Counted from the stretch's first letter, positions 16,652 through 26,686 are shown. The stretch: 64,000 nucleotides of DNA from HGM04593 sp045646845 (GCA_045646845.1 JAZRLO010000044.1:1-64000), one strand, 5' to 3'. The notes: generated by a model from the sequence alone, not told the origin. Made by a program: numbers and translations.

Positions 16652-17608
16652 TTATTCCAGTCCTTCGAGCATCCTTTTCAGAACTACCGTAGCCGAAATT
16701 TCGCGGTTGGCGGCTTCGGGTATTACGAGTGAGCGCGGGCTTTCAATAACATCGTCCGTAACTATCATGTTGCGGCGAACGGGCAGACAGTGCATGAAGT
16801 GGGCGTTGTTTGTGACTGCCATCTGGCGCTCGCTCACAGTCCAGTCACGGTCTGTTGACAGTACCTTGCCATAGTTGTCGCCTTCGTATGCAGACCAGTT
16901 CTTCGCATAGATGAAATCGGCACCTTCAAAGGCCTTCATCTGGTCATATTCCACGCGTGCGTTGCCGACGAATTCCGGGGCGAGTTCGTATCCCTTCGGG
17001 TGGGTGATCACGAATTCATAATCTGTGGCATTCATCCACTCGGCAAAGGAATTGGGCACGGCCTGCGGCAGTGCCTTGGGGTGGGGTGCCCATGTGAGCA
17101 CGACCTTTGGGCGTGCTTTGGTCTTGTGCTCCTCGATGGTTATGAGGTCGGCAAAGCTCTGCAGCGGATGGCGTGTGGCGGCCTCCATTGAGAATACGGG
17201 GCGTCCCGAATACTTGATGAACTGGTTCAGGATAACTTCGTTGTAATCATCTTCCTTGTTTTCGAAACGGGCGAAGGAGCGTACGCCTATGACGTCGCAA
17301 TAGCTGCCCATTACAGGAATTGCCTCGAGTATGTGTTCGGGTTTGTCTCCGTCCATTATGACCCCCCGTTCGGTCTCAAGTTTCCATGCTCCCTGGTTTA
17401 TGTCGAGCACTATTACGTTCATGCCAAGGTTCAATGCTGCTTTCTGGGTGCTGAGCCTTGTGCGCAGGCTGGAATTGAAGAAGACCATCATCAGGGTCTT
17501 GTTCTTTCCGAGTTCACAATACTTGTATCTGTCCGCCTTTATCTCCAGTGCCTCTTTTACTGCATCGTTCAGGTTGCCGATGTCGTTGACCGATATAAAA
17601 TTCTTCAT
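16652..17608 (-). CDS. argF': N-succinylornithine carbamoyltransferase
   Basis: A 318-residue transcarbamylase read from MKNFISVNDIG at 17608; the frame extends 17 residues further upstream but the added part is not conserved-looking. The carbamoyl-phosphate motif SSLRTR (46-51) and the ornithine-loop-region HCLPVRR are present. Residue 90 is proline (GDKP); in the transcarbamylase studied from Bacteroides fragilis Pro90 selects succinylornithine, whereas the acetylornithine enzyme of Xanthomonas has glutamate there. So this organism probably makes arginine through succinylated intermediates. It lies 51 bases downstream of the TamB-like gene on the same strand and has its own terminator at 16484. 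Confidence 0.9.
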   Translation of the reverse strand: MKNFISVNDIGNLNDAVKEALEIKADRYKYCELGKNKTLMMVFFNSSLRTRLSTQKAALNLGMNVIVLDINQGAWKLETERGVIMDGDKPEHILEAIPVMGSYCDVIGVRSFARFENKEDDYNEVILNQFIKYSGRPVFSMEAATRHPLQSFADLITIEEHKTKARPKVVLTWAPHPKALPQAVPNSFAEWMNATDYEFVITHPKGYELAPEFVGNARVEYDQMKAFEGADFIYAKNWSAYEGDNYGKVLSTDRDWTVSERQMAVTNNAHFMHCLPVRRNMIVTDDVIESPRSLVIPEAANREISATVVLKRMLEGLE

Positions 17609-17659
17609 ATTCAATTGTTTTCTGTTGTGGTTGTTGATTGTCCCGGCTGGCCGGTACAA

Positions 17660-20600
17660 TTATTCATTCTCTTCCTTCTTTATGGCCGTTTTTTCCCCGT
17701 TTTCATTCTCTTCGGCATCGTCATCATTCTTCTTCCTTGGAATGAACTTGTCGAAGTCGAAGCGGAACATTATGCCACCTCCCTGCGTGGTGAGGTTTGT
17801 TTTAGAGAAATAGCGGTCGTTTGTCTTGCTGTATGCCTTCAGGCTTATGGTCCCTTCGGGCGTAAGCAGCCACTGTACTTCAAAGTCGCCGATGAAGTTC
17901 CTGTTTGCAATGGGGTTGTCCCTGTATCCGAAGTTTCCGTTTATGAGAAGGCGGTTGTTGAGGAGTCTGCCTTCAAGCATTCCTTCAACCTCCATTCTGT
18001 TCCATCCTCTTTCGCTCGTCGAGAAGTTGCCGGATATGTCCCAGTTGCCGTTGTCGATGATATGGCCGAGCATGTTGTTCAACTGTCCCGACAGTGTGTT
18101 GGATATGAGCGATTCAACGGCGGTGGAGCTTTCCATGTATCCGCTGCCTGCCATGTTATCGTAAGTGTAGAACTTGCCTATTCCAAGCAGGTACAGGAAT
18201 TGCATGTTCTTCTGTTCTTGGGTGCTGGCGACACTGGCAAGAAGTTCGCGCTCCTCCTCGCTGCCGTCGGGCAACTCCAGGTCGAAGTTAAGTGCCGGTG
18301 ACTTCAGCGTGTTTGTTATGTTCATCAGGCAGTTAACCTTTACGGTCTTGCGCTGCGAGGTCTCCGTGGTAAGGTCCCCAAGGGAAGCCGAAGGGATAAG
18401 ATGCTTGGTCTTGAGGTCGAGAAGCGCGTTGAACGGGTCACCCTGAAAATGTATTGAGCTTCCTTTTATGATGCTGAACTCCTTGGGGAATATGTCCTGG
18501 ATAGTGAACTTGTAGGTGCCGCGTTCGAGGTTCAGTTTGCCGTTCATGGTAAAGCCCTCTTTCTCGTCATATATGGCCTGAATGGTGCCGTTTCCGTGAA
18601 GGTCTATGTAGTCGTCGGTCTTCGTGTTTGTGAATACCTTCAGTCCGAGCGCATCGGTTACGTCGAGCATGAAGTCGAGATTTATCTTGCTGGATATATC
18701 CTTGTACTCCTCTTCTTTTTCTTCGACAATTGCCAGCGTATTGTAGCTGTGCTTCTCCTTGCCGGAATCCCGGAATGTCACGAAACTGTTGTCGCGGACT
18801 CCGCCTTTTTCCGTGGAGTTATAGACGATTCGTGACCCCGGTTCGGTATGCAGGTTTGCTTTGAGGCTGAATTGTTTGCCAATGGCGTTGATTCTTGCAT
18901 TGCCTGTTGCGACTATGGTGCCGTAGAACGGGTTCGGGCCATAATCCTGAGTGTCATAGACAAGCATCTTGTCTGCGTTTATGAGCAGTTCGCAGTCCCA
19001 TTTTGCAAAGTTGCTGTGTTTCAGCTCGGCTCTCAATGTTCCGTGCTTCCCGTTGCGGTCATAAAGGTTTGCATTGTCAATGGCAATAAGCCCCTTGTCG
19101 AACTTCAAAGAATCGCCACGGAGCCAATAACGGGTATTGGTCGCCTTTACCCTTGTGCTTGCATTCAGTGTCAGGCCTCCATAGATGTCAATGTGGTTCC
19201 ATTTTCCCCTTAGGGCAACTTCTCCGTTCGCAACTCCGTCTATTTCGTCAAGGAATCCTTTAATCTTCTCTTCGATGAACGCTGCATTCAGGTTTGTGCC
19301 TTTTATCTTGAGTTCTATGGTGTCGCGCGGTTGCGAGAAGAATCCGTTTACATATGACATGTCATTGCTGTCGTTGCGCACTTTTCCGTTAAGGTATATC
19401 TCCTTGCGTTCGTTGCTCCAACCTAAATTGGCATTGGCCTCTCCCACGCGCGCATAGTCGAGATAGAGACTGTCTGTATGTACGTTGAAATCCACATCGG
19501 GTGCCGACAGCGTTGATGTCAGATAACCGTCTCCTGTAACCTTTCCCTCAATTCTAATCGCTCTGAAATTTATCAGGTCGAAAATGGTGGATATCTCAAA
19601 GTCGTCGGCCTGTATGCATATCGTGTCCTCCTCGCTCTTTCCGGCAACGCCCTTAAGACTCAGGCTCTGTGTGTTGTTATAGAGGCTTATGTTCTCGAGT
19701 GTCAGAGCGTTAAGATTGCCGGTGATGGAACCTTCCGACGTGTACCATACATTGCCGTAATGCATGATGCTGTCCTTGTGTATCTTTGCTGCAAATTCGG
19801 GGATGCCGTCGGCATCGGTGCTCACCGATGCGTCCATGCGCACTGTTCCAAGCATCTCCTTTTCATCGCCGAAACTCATCCACTTCAACACATTCCTTAT
19901 GGTGTCGTTGTCTATGCCTGAATTGAGCAGAATGGTGATGTCGTTGGCGCGGTTGTTGTAGTCGAAGGTCTTCTTGTTCTTTACAAGAGGTTTCTGTACG
20001 GTAGCTGAGAAGGAGAAATCATCGGCATTCGACTTGCTGTTTATGTCGATGCTTCTGAATACGCTCTTGCCCACATAAATCTTTTTCAGCTTGGCATTCA
20101 TTGTAAGGTAGTCTTTGCTGTCGTCGCAATTTCCTTCGATGAACAATTTCTCGTGCACTTTGACCGGCATGTCGATTATGTTGCTGAGGAATTCCGTGTT
20201 CTTTACATCCAACTTGTAATAGAAACGGTTCTTGCCCCCCCTCGCGTTCTCGTCGCTCTTTATCCCGAGTGAGGGCATATGCTTTTCAATGACGTTGCAG
20301 ATGCTCCGCTTTATTCCTTTCAGGTCAAAATCACCGGCAATGCTTCCTTCCATGAAGTCGGACTGAAGAACCAAGGTTCTGTGTCCGCCTGCATCGCTGT
20401 CGGTTATATACAGGTTCTGCAGTATATTCTCCTTCTCTCCGTTTCTGTGGACAAGGTTGTCAATCTTTATGTTGGTTGACCTCTCATCGTCTCCTATCTT
20501 TTGATATTCGCCGATCAGCTGCATGGAGAATGACTCTTCTTCGCGTCCCTCGACGAGGTTCAGGTTGTGCAGGTTGATGTTGTCCAGCGCGACATTCAAC

Positions 20601-22078
20601 CTTGATATTGTCCCGGGTCTCGTGTCGTGTTCCAGGTTTATCTCTGCCATCAGATTGGGGTCGTCGGAGATTATCTCTGCATTGATTCTCTTGTCTGCTA
20701 TCCTGCCGGAAAGGTTGACCGAAGCATATTTGTATCCGTTCAATACCAGATTCTCTATATTTGCATCGACGAGTGTTTCGCCTCCTCTCTTCTTGATGTT
20801 GCCGCTTGCGTTGGCATTAAGGTCGCAGCTCTGCAGCATATCAATTCCTGATATGGTTGCCAATTTTATGTTGTTGCCATTCAAAGAAGCTGTATATCTC
20901 CCCTTGCTGTCGAGTTTCGCCGCCGCGTCGATTTTGCCGCACTTGCCCATGATGCTGCCTGCGAAATCGATGCCTGAACCGGATATTGATGCGTCTCCCG
21001 TGAGTCTTATGTCGCCAAGTGCGGATGCAATCCTTTCCGACCCTCTGTTCAAGTATGACATCAGATGCCGCAGATGTTTCTCGTTCAATGCAATCTCATC
21101 GACGGATATTGTTGTGGTGCGCCCATTGCTGTAGGGGTTGTCAATGCTGCACTCTCCCTTGACGGCAAAACTCTTGTCGAACGCACTGATGTCGATGGAT
21201 GTGTATGCCGAGGTGCTGTCGGTGCTGCCGCTTATGTCGAACTTTATAGTAGGCATGCTCGCCGGCATGCCGGGCAACAGGGGGCGTATGTCATCGGGGG
21301 TGAGAGAGGCGCATTCGATGTCGCCCAGCAGTGCCAAGGATGTTAATCCGCTACCGTTATAATATATGCCAATGCTGTCCGACTCTATGATACTGCCGGG
21401 AAGCATGAGTTCCAAATTACGGAGATGAAGGTGCTCTTTGTCCGTTTCGACAAGTGCGCTGAGTTTTCTTATGTCGAGTCCGCTCTTCTCCTTTCCTCTG
21501 ACCGAACGGATGTTCAGTCTGAAGTTCTCTTTCGTGAACTGTTTAAGGGAGATGTTGCAGTTGAGGTCTTCAATACATATGTGGTTGGGGTCGAATACCT
21601 GCTTCTCGGTTTTATCCTTGACGTCGAAACGTGCTTTGCCGTCATATACGATGCATTGGTTGATGCTGACGGATATTTGGCTCTTGCTCTTCTCTTTCTG
21701 TTTTTTGAGGATATTGTCGATTATGAACTGTATGTTCAGCGGGGCATCGTCAGAGGCGCGGTTGACAGCAATCTCGGGTGCCGCGAATATCAATGTGTTT
21801 ATGCACAGTTCGTTGTCGAGCAGTTTTAGGGGGGATATGTGTGCCACGGCCTCATTGGCGTCAAGAATGGTGTCGCCGTCGAGTCCCAGCAGCAGGATAT
21901 TCTTGAGTGTGATGCCGCTTATGTCGTGAACCTCGATTTTTTCAATGCTTACAGGAATGTCGTATGCTCTCTTTATCTCCTCGGAGACAACAGCCGCAAG
22001 GCGGCGTTGTACAACGTCGAGTTTCAGGCATTGGAACAGTGCTGCGACCAGTATCAGCAATGCTGCGAGGAGTATCAA
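17660..22078 (-). CDS. TamB-like translocation/assembly protein
   Basis: A very long protein (1472 residues from the TTG at 22078) with one N-terminal membrane anchor followed by repetitive beta-strand sequence and, in the last 400 residues, the TamB/DUF490 C-terminal domain (TFRDSG, YNFTIQDI-like and GNFGYRDN segments). TamB/AsmA-like proteins form long hydrophobic grooves across the periplasm and are thought to move phospholipids or help outer-membrane assembly. It ends in an acidic/lysine tail. The start is uncertain: the open frame continues upstream to 22168 through a basic stretch (KRRKN, then VKPVKY) that would be a natural n-region, but no ATG occurs there. Size and architecture are typical of Bacteroidota TamB. 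Confidence 0.85.
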   Translation of the reverse strand: MILLAALLILVAALFQCLKLDVVQRRLAAVVSEEIKRAYDIPVSIEKIEVHDISGITLKNILLLGLDGDTILDANEAVAHISPLKLLDNELCINTLIFAAPEIAVNRASDDAPLNIQFIIDNILKKQKEKSKSQISVSINQCIVYDGKARFDVKDKTEKQVFDPNHICIEDLNCNISLKQFTKENFRLNIRSVRGKEKSGLDIRKLSALVETDKEHLHLRNLELMLPGSIIESDSIGIYYNGSGLTSLALLGDIECASLTPDDIRPLLPGMPASMPTIKFDISGSTDSTSAYTSIDISAFDKSFAVKGECSIDNPYSNGRTTTISVDEIALNEKHLRHLMSYLNRGSERIASALGDIRLTGDASISGSGIDFAGSIMGKCGKIDAAAKLDSKGRYTASLNGNNIKLATISGIDMLQSCDLNANASGNIKKRGGETLVDANIENLVLNGYKYASVNLSGRIADKRINAEIISDDPNLMAEINLEHDTRPGTISRLNVALDNINLHNLNLVEGREEESFSMQLIGEYQKIGDDERSTNIKIDNLVHRNGEKENILQNLYITDSDAGGHRTLVLQSDFMEGSIAGDFDLKGIKRSICNVIEKHMPSLGIKSDENARGGKNRFYYKLDVKNTEFLSNIIDMPVKVHEKLFIEGNCDDSKDYLTMNAKLKKIYVGKSVFRSIDINSKSNADDFSFSATVQKPLVKNKKTFDYNNRANDITILLNSGIDNDTIRNVLKWMSFGDEKEMLGTVRMDASVSTDADGIPEFAAKIHKDSIMHYGNVWYTSEGSITGNLNALTLENISLYNNTQSLSLKGVAGKSEEDTICIQADDFEISTIFDLINFRAIRIEGKVTGDGYLTSTLSAPDVDFNVHTDSLYLDYARVGEANANLGWSNERKEIYLNGKVRNDSNDMSYVNGFFSQPRDTIELKIKGTNLNAAFIEEKIKGFLDEIDGVANGEVALRGKWNHIDIYGGLTLNASTRVKATNTRYWLRGDSLKFDKGLIAIDNANLYDRNGKHGTLRAELKHSNFAKWDCELLINADKMLVYDTQDYGPNPFYGTIVATGNARINAIGKQFSLKANLHTEPGSRIVYNSTEKGGVRDNSFVTFRDSGKEKHSYNTLAIVEEKEEEYKDISSKINLDFMLDVTDALGLKVFTNTKTDDYIDLHGNGTIQAIYDEKEGFTMNGKLNLERGTYKFTIQDIFPKEFSIIKGSSIHFQGDPFNALLDLKTKHLIPSASLGDLTTETSQRKTVKVNCLMNITNTLKSPALNFDLELPDGSEEERELLASVASTQEQKNMQFLYLLGIGKFYTYDNMAGSGYMESSTAVESLISNTLSGQLNNMLGHIIDNGNWDISGNFSTSERGWNRMEVEGMLEGRLLNNRLLINGNFGYRDNPIANRNFIGDFEVQWLLTPEGTISLKAYSKTNDRYFSKTNLTTQGGGIMFRFDFDKFIPRKKNDDDAEENENGEKTAIKKEENE

Positions 22079-22134
22079 TATGTATTTGACTGGTTTTACG
22101 ATGGCGTTTTTCCTTCTTTTTTCGTATTCAGTCG

Positions 22135-22142
22135 CGAAGATA
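22135..22142 (-). promoter_or_regulatory. -7 box of the TamB-like gene
   Basis: On the minus strand the octamer reads TATCTTCG, a TAnnTTTG variant identical to the one upstream of porQ (55388-55395). Its position implies that the transcript begins around 22128, so the protein must start downstream of that point. Confidence 0.5.
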
Positions 22143-22256
22143 CTCTTTTTTATCGTATATATATTACTTTATTGTTACAAATAGTGCTTTTGTGACGGTT
22201 TTGTTTTGTTTTGCCTCCCGAAAAAATTATTTTTGCACTTATTAAAAATTTTGTAT

Positions 22257-24155
22257 ATGTTAGAAAAGATAGAGACTGTTTCGATACTTTTGTTGTCGGT
22301 GGTGTTCTTCATCAGCGGCAAGGTACGTTCCGACATTGTCGCATTGTGTGCGCTGGTGGCTCTTATAGTGTGCGGTGTGCTCACTCCTGCGGAAGCCCTG
22401 GCCGGCTTTTCCAGTCCGGTGCTCATAATGATGATAGGCCTTTTCGTGGTGGGAGGAGCCATATTCCAGACCGGCCTTGCCAAAATGATAAGTTCCAAAC
22501 TTATGAAGTTCGCCGGGAACAGTGAGACACGCCTGTTCCTGCTGGTAATGCTGGTTACATCCCTGATGGGAGCGTTCGTCAGCAATACGGGAACTGTTGC
22601 CATAATGATTCCTATAGTGGTGAGCATGGCAATGAGCATGAAGATGAGTCCAGGTCGCCTACTGATGCCGTTGGCCTTTGCGAGCAGTATGAGCGGTATG
22701 ATGACGCTTATCGGTACGCCACCGAACCTTGTCATCAATGATGAACTTGTGGAGCATGCCGACAAATTGAAGGAACTGGGTCTGGCAGGGGAGTATGCCG
22801 ACGGCTTCGGCTTTTTCACATTCTTGCCCGTAGGTATTATCTGTATTGCCGTAGGTACTGTCATACTTCTGCCGCTCAGCAAGCGTTTCCTGTCAAAACC
22901 GGGTGCTTTGAGCGGTGCCAGCGCAAGCAGCGGAAAGTCTCTGAAGGCTCTTGTCAAGGAGTACGGCATTGCCAACAATCTGCATCGTTTGAACGTGGGG
23001 GCTTCCTCGCTTGTGGTAGGCAAGAGTATCGGTGAACTCGATATACGCGAAAAATACGGTGTGAATATAATCGAGGTCCGCATGGCCGAGAATAACCAGC
23101 GCGGCCTGCTTTCGAAGAGTGTGGTGCAGAAGACTGCCGACCCCGATACCATAATCTCTGCCGATGACATGCTTTATGTTTCGGGCACGACCGGACAGGT
23201 GAAGTCTTTTGCCGATGCCTACAGGCTCGATATCGTGTCGTATGATGACAGTGAAAGGAAGGCCGCTCTCGACTTCTATGACATAGGCGTTGCCGAGATT
23301 GTGCTCATGCCGTCATCCACTATCGTGAACAAGACTGTAAGGGAAGTGGAGTTCAGGACAAGGTACAATGTGAGTGTCCTTGGAGTATGCCGCAAGAACA
23401 AATATATTCTTGAAGGTATTGCGGACGAGAAGATACATTCCGGTGACGTGCTTCTGGTGCAGGGTACGTGGAGCAATATCGCTGGTCTCGAACAGGAAAC
23501 CAATGAATGGATTGTCGTGGGAAGACCGCTCGATGAGGCTGCAAAGGTGACTCTCGATTATAAGGCTCCTGTGGCTGCGGCTATAATGCTTGCGATGATT
23601 GCGGTCATGGTCTTTGACTTCATTCCTATAGAACCTGTCACGGCGGTCATGATTGCCGGCCTACTGATGGTTCTTACCGGCTGTTTCAGGAATGTTGAGG
23701 CCGCATACAAGACTATCAACTGGGAAAGTGTGGTGCTTATAGGTGCCATGATGCCAATGTCAACGGCTCTTGAGAACACAGGAATATCTGCCGGTATTTC
23801 AAACTCTCTTGCAACTTATCTTGGTGGGTTCAGTCCGCTGTTGCTTCTTGCCGGAATATATTTCACGACCTCGTTGCTCACGATGTTCATAAGCAATACG
23901 GCTACAGCGGTGCTCATGGCTCCAATTGCAATGAACTGTGCAATAGCCATAGGCGTGAACCCGGTACCGATGCTTTTTGCCGTGACATTGGGCGCGAGCC
24001 TCTGCTTTGCGTCACCCTTCTCTACGCCTCCCAACGCATTGGTGATGCCGGCCGGTCAGTACACCTTCTCCGATTATGTCAAGGTAGGTCTGCCGTTGCA
24101 GGTGATATTGGGTATTGTTATGATACTTCTTTTGCCTTTGCTGTTCCCGTTTTAA
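22257..24155 (+). CDS. SLC13-family permease with two TrkA-C domains
   Basis: A 632-residue transporter read from ATG 22257 (MLEKIETVSI); the frame is open upstream, but the first 17 residues lack ATG support. The N-terminal half carries about six membrane segments with the signature TGTVAIMIPIV and IGTPPNLVIND of the ArsB/DASS (SLC13) ion-transporter superfamily. Two cytoplasmic TrkA-C (RCK-C) domains follow (about residues 240-330 and 340-425), then a second membrane half with NTATAVLMAPIA and the repeated FSTPPNALVMP. Transport of a sulfate- or dicarboxylate-like anion with sodium is likely, but the substrate cannot be read. Divergent from the TamB-like gene. Confidence 0.88.
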   Translation: MLEKIETVSILLLSVVFFISGKVRSDIVALCALVALIVCGVLTPAEALAGFSSPVLIMMIGLFVVGGAIFQTGLAKMISSKLMKFAGNSETRLFLLVMLVTSLMGAFVSNTGTVAIMIPIVVSMAMSMKMSPGRLLMPLAFASSMSGMMTLIGTPPNLVINDELVEHADKLKELGLAGEYADGFGFFTFLPVGIICIAVGTVILLPLSKRFLSKPGALSGASASSGKSLKALVKEYGIANNLHRLNVGASSLVVGKSIGELDIREKYGVNIIEVRMAENNQRGLLSKSVVQKTADPDTIISADDMLYVSGTTGQVKSFADAYRLDIVSYDDSERKAALDFYDIGVAEIVLMPSSTIVNKTVREVEFRTRYNVSVLGVCRKNKYILEGIADEKIHSGDVLLVQGTWSNIAGLEQETNEWIVVGRPLDEAAKVTLDYKAPVAAAIMLAMIAVMVFDFIPIEPVTAVMIAGLLMVLTGCFRNVEAAYKTINWESVVLIGAMMPMSTALENTGISAGISNSLATYLGGFSPLLLLAGIYFTTSLLTMFISNTATAVLMAPIAMNCAIAIGVNPVPMLFAVTLGASLCFASPFSTPPNALVMPAGQYTFSDYVKVGLPLQVILGIVMILLLPLLFPF

Positions 24156-24226
24156 AAAAAAAAGTCTGTCAAAATTGCTTGTTTTTGATGGTAAATTATG
24201 TAATTTTGTCATAAATTTCAATTCGT

Positions 24227-25456
24227 ATGAATGCGGCAGAGGTACAAAGGGTAAAGCAGCAGTTCGAGATTATAGGCAATGATCCCGAGCTGTTGAGGGC
24301 AATAGATACGGCAATGCAGGTTGCGCATACCGATCTGACAGTGCTCATTACCGGTGAAAGTGGAGTGGGAAAGGAGTTCTTTCCTAAAATAATACATACC
24401 AACAGTGTACGCAAGCACGCTAAGTATATAGCTGTGAATTGCGGTGCGATACCCGAAGGGACAATAGATTCGGAACTCTTCGGGCATGTCAAAGGAGCCT
24501 TTACAGGTGCCGTGAACGAGCGCAAGGGCTATTTCAGCGAGGCCAACGGGGGAACGATATTTCTTGATGAGGTTGCCGAACTTCCGTTGTCAACGCAGGC
24601 GCGTCTGTTGCGAGTGCTTGAGAACGGTGAGTTCTTGCGCGTGGGTTCGTCTGACGTGGAGAAAACTGACGTACGCATTGTATGTGCGACAAATGTCGAT
24701 TTGCCGTCGGCGATAGCCGAGGGACGTTTCCGCGAAGATCTTTATTACCGTCTGAACACAGTGCCCATCAATGTTCCGTCGTTGCGTAATCGTGGCGAAG
24801 ATGTGGTTCTGCTCTTCAAAAAATTTTCGATGGACTTTGCACGGCGGTATAATATGCCTCGCGTACAGCTCGACGAGAGTGCAATCGCGGCACTCATGAA
24901 CTATCCGTGGCCGGGCAACATACGTCAGCTGAAGAACGTCGCCGAACGGGTTACAATGCTTGAACTCAACCGCGAGGTCAACGGTGATGTCCTGGAACAA
25001 TATCTTCCGCCTATGCCAAAGAGAAATCTGCCGATGCTGGCAGGCCAGGGCGGCGGTGACCGCAAGAGTTTCGAGAGTGAAAGGGAAATCCTTTATAGCG
25101 TTCTTTTTGACATGAGGCGTGACATTACCGAGTTAAAAAGCCAGATTGAGAGTCTGCGTGCAGCCGGCAAGGAGAAGGAAACCGTACACTACTATGCCGA
25201 TACGCATGAGATGCCTGTCCTGCATCATGCCGCTCAGCATCAGGTGCAGCCGCACAATGCAGTGGCACCTGTGGATGCCGAGCTGAATGTTGTGGATGAG
25301 TATGTCGAAGAGGCTCTTTCGCTGAATGATGTAGAGAAGAGGACCATTCTGGCAGCCTTGGAGCGTAACAGGGGAAAGCGGAGGAATGCCGCAAGGGAAC
25401 TGAACATATCGGAGCGTACGTTATACAGAAAGATAAAGGAATATGGCATTGAATGA
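24227..25456 (+). CDS. Sigma-54-dependent activator without receiver domain
   Basis: A 409-residue regulator. The AAA+ domain starts almost at the N-terminus: Walker A GESGVGKE near residue 45, the sigma-54 contact loop GAFTGA, Walker B GGTIFLDEV, and FREDLYYRLN. A linker of about 100 residues follows, then a Fis-type helix-turn-helix at the C-terminus (AARELNISERTLYRKI). There is no receiver or GAF domain, so activity is not controlled by a kinase in the usual way. The coding region overlaps lptE by 14 bases and opens a run regulator-lptE-TPR-secG. In Bacteroidota this activator commonly sits beside lptE, suggesting a link between RpoN and envelope biogenesis. Confidence 0.9.
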   Translation: MNAAEVQRVKQQFEIIGNDPELLRAIDTAMQVAHTDLTVLITGESGVGKEFFPKIIHTNSVRKHAKYIAVNCGAIPEGTIDSELFGHVKGAFTGAVNERKGYFSEANGGTIFLDEVAELPLSTQARLLRVLENGEFLRVGSSDVEKTDVRIVCATNVDLPSAIAEGRFREDLYYRLNTVPINVPSLRNRGEDVVLLFKKFSMDFARRYNMPRVQLDESAIAALMNYPWPGNIRQLKNVAERVTMLELNREVNGDVLEQYLPPMPKRNLPMLAGQGGGDRKSFESEREILYSVLFDMRRDITELKSQIESLRAAGKEKETVHYYADTHEMPVLHHAAQHQVQPHNAVAPVDAELNVVDEYVEEALSLNDVEKRTILAALERNRGKRRNAARELNISERTLYRKIKEYGIE

Positions 25457-25970
25457 TATTTTGCGTAGAATGAGGTTACCGTTGCTGGTGTCGGCGGTAC
25501 TCCTGTTGGCAGGGTGCAGAATCAGCTACAAGTTTACAGGGGCGTCCATTGACTATACGAAGGTGAAGAGCGTCTCCATAGAGCAGTTCCAGAACCGTGC
25601 AGCATACCAGTGGGGCCCGATGGCCACAATGTTCAATGAGGCTTTGACCGATGCCTTCGTGCAGCAGACTAAACTTGAACAGGTAGCACGTGGAGGTGAC
25701 CTGCAGCTGGCAGGTGAGATAACTGCATATGACCAGTTCAACAAGTCCATATCTTCCGACGGCTATTCTGCCATGGTGCAGCTGAAGATGACCGTGAATG
25801 TCCGCTTCACCAACAACACGAACCACGAAGAGGACTTCGAACGCCAGTTCAGTGCCACACGTGATTTCGACGCCACACAATCGCTCGATTCCGTACAGGA
25901 GGAGCTCGTGGAGCAGATGATAAAGGAGATTGTTGAAGCCATATTCAATGCTGCAGTAGCCAATTGGTAA
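25443..25970 (+). CDS. lptE: LptE-like LPS assembly lipoprotein
   Basis: A 175-residue lipoprotein with lipobox LAGC after a signal peptide; ATG 25443 overlaps the end of the activator gene, and ATG 25470 is an alternative start giving a shorter n-region. The mature part opens with ISYKFTGASIDY and has the strand order (VSIEQFQNRA, ELQLAGEITAY, VQLKMTVNVRF) of the Bacteroidota LptE family, which plugs the LptD barrel in the outer membrane and guides lipopolysaccharide to the surface. The protein ends with an amphipathic helix. The family match rests on pattern and neighbourhood. Confidence 0.83.
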   Translation: MALNDILRRMRLPLLVSAVLLLAGCRISYKFTGASIDYTKVKSVSIEQFQNRAAYQWGPMATMFNEALTDAFVQQTKLEQVARGGDLQLAGEITAYDQFNKSISSDGYSAMVQLKMTVNVRFTNNTNHEEDFERQFSATRDFDATQSLDSVQEELVEQMIKEIVEAIFNAAVANW

Positions 25971-25971
25971 A

Positions 25972-26685
25972 ATGGAAAAGTTGACTTATTATATATCGCA
26001 TCCCGACAAGCTCGACCGCAATACTTTGTACGAACTTCGCATGATTGTAGGCAAGTATCCCTCTTTTGATGTTGCCAGGTTGCTGATGCTCAAGAATCTT
26101 TATCTGCTTCACGATATTGACTTCGGCAAGGAGATGAGGAAATCTGCGCTCTATCTGAAGAGCCGTTGGCCCATATTCGAACTGATGGCGGGTTACGGTG
26201 CGTCTGCGGGTATCGACAATGCGCCTGCCGACATTCCCGTTGACAGGACCATGTCCTTGATAGACGCGTTCCTGGGCACATTGCCGGCCGACTCTTTCTC
26301 TCTTGAGGCCGAAGGGGCTGCCGCGGTCGATTATGTGTCGGCATATCTGAAGAGTTCAGAGGCTCCTGCAGAGAGTGTTCCGGCATTGCGCGGACAAGAA
26401 CTCATAGATGACTTCCTTTCCGGTGACAATGAGAGGATTACGCTCGATTTGCGTGGTGATTCAGAGCCGGCTGCCGAGATTTCGGAAGAACAGGTAGAGA
26501 CGACGTCGGCAGAACCTTCGTTCTTTACCGAGACTCTTGCCCAAATTTATATAAAACAGGGCAAGTATGATAAGGCTCTTGAAATTATTAAGCGGTTATA
26601 TTTGGAATATCCGAATAAAAATCGTTACTTTGCAGACCAAATAAGATTTTTGGAAAAAATAGTAAAACATACAAAAAAAGGATAA
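25972..26685 (+). CDS. TPR-containing protein in the lptE-secG run
   Basis: A 237-residue protein beginning MEKLTYYISHPDKL. The N-terminal half is helical and hydrophobic-repeat-like, the middle is acidic and alanine-rich (linker), and the C-terminal 45 residues (LAQIYIKQGKYDKALEII then LEYPNKN) form a clear tetratricopeptide repeat. No signal peptide or membrane segment is present, so it is likely cytoplasmic. It starts one base after lptE and stops one base before secG. A function in envelope or secretion control is suggested by context only. Confidence 0.75.
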   Translation: MEKLTYYISHPDKLDRNTLYELRMIVGKYPSFDVARLLMLKNLYLLHDIDFGKEMRKSALYLKSRWPIFELMAGYGASAGIDNAPADIPVDRTMSLIDAFLGTLPADSFSLEAEGAAAVDYVSAYLKSSEAPAESVPALRGQELIDDFLSGDNERITLDLRGDSEPAAEISEEQVETTSAEPSFFTETLAQIYIKQGKYDKALEIIKRLYLEYPNKNRYFADQIRFLEKIVKHTKKG

Positions 26686-26686
26686 T

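Noticed and set aside
17333..18301. Plus-strand open frame of 322 codons
   Set aside because: It is antisense to argF' and the TamB-like gene, both recognisable, and has no domain of its own.
22175..23170. Long minus-strand open frame of 331 codons
   Set aside because: It lies opposite the SLC13 gene, whose translation shows clear family motifs; the minus frame is serine/proline-rich and has no recognisable domain.
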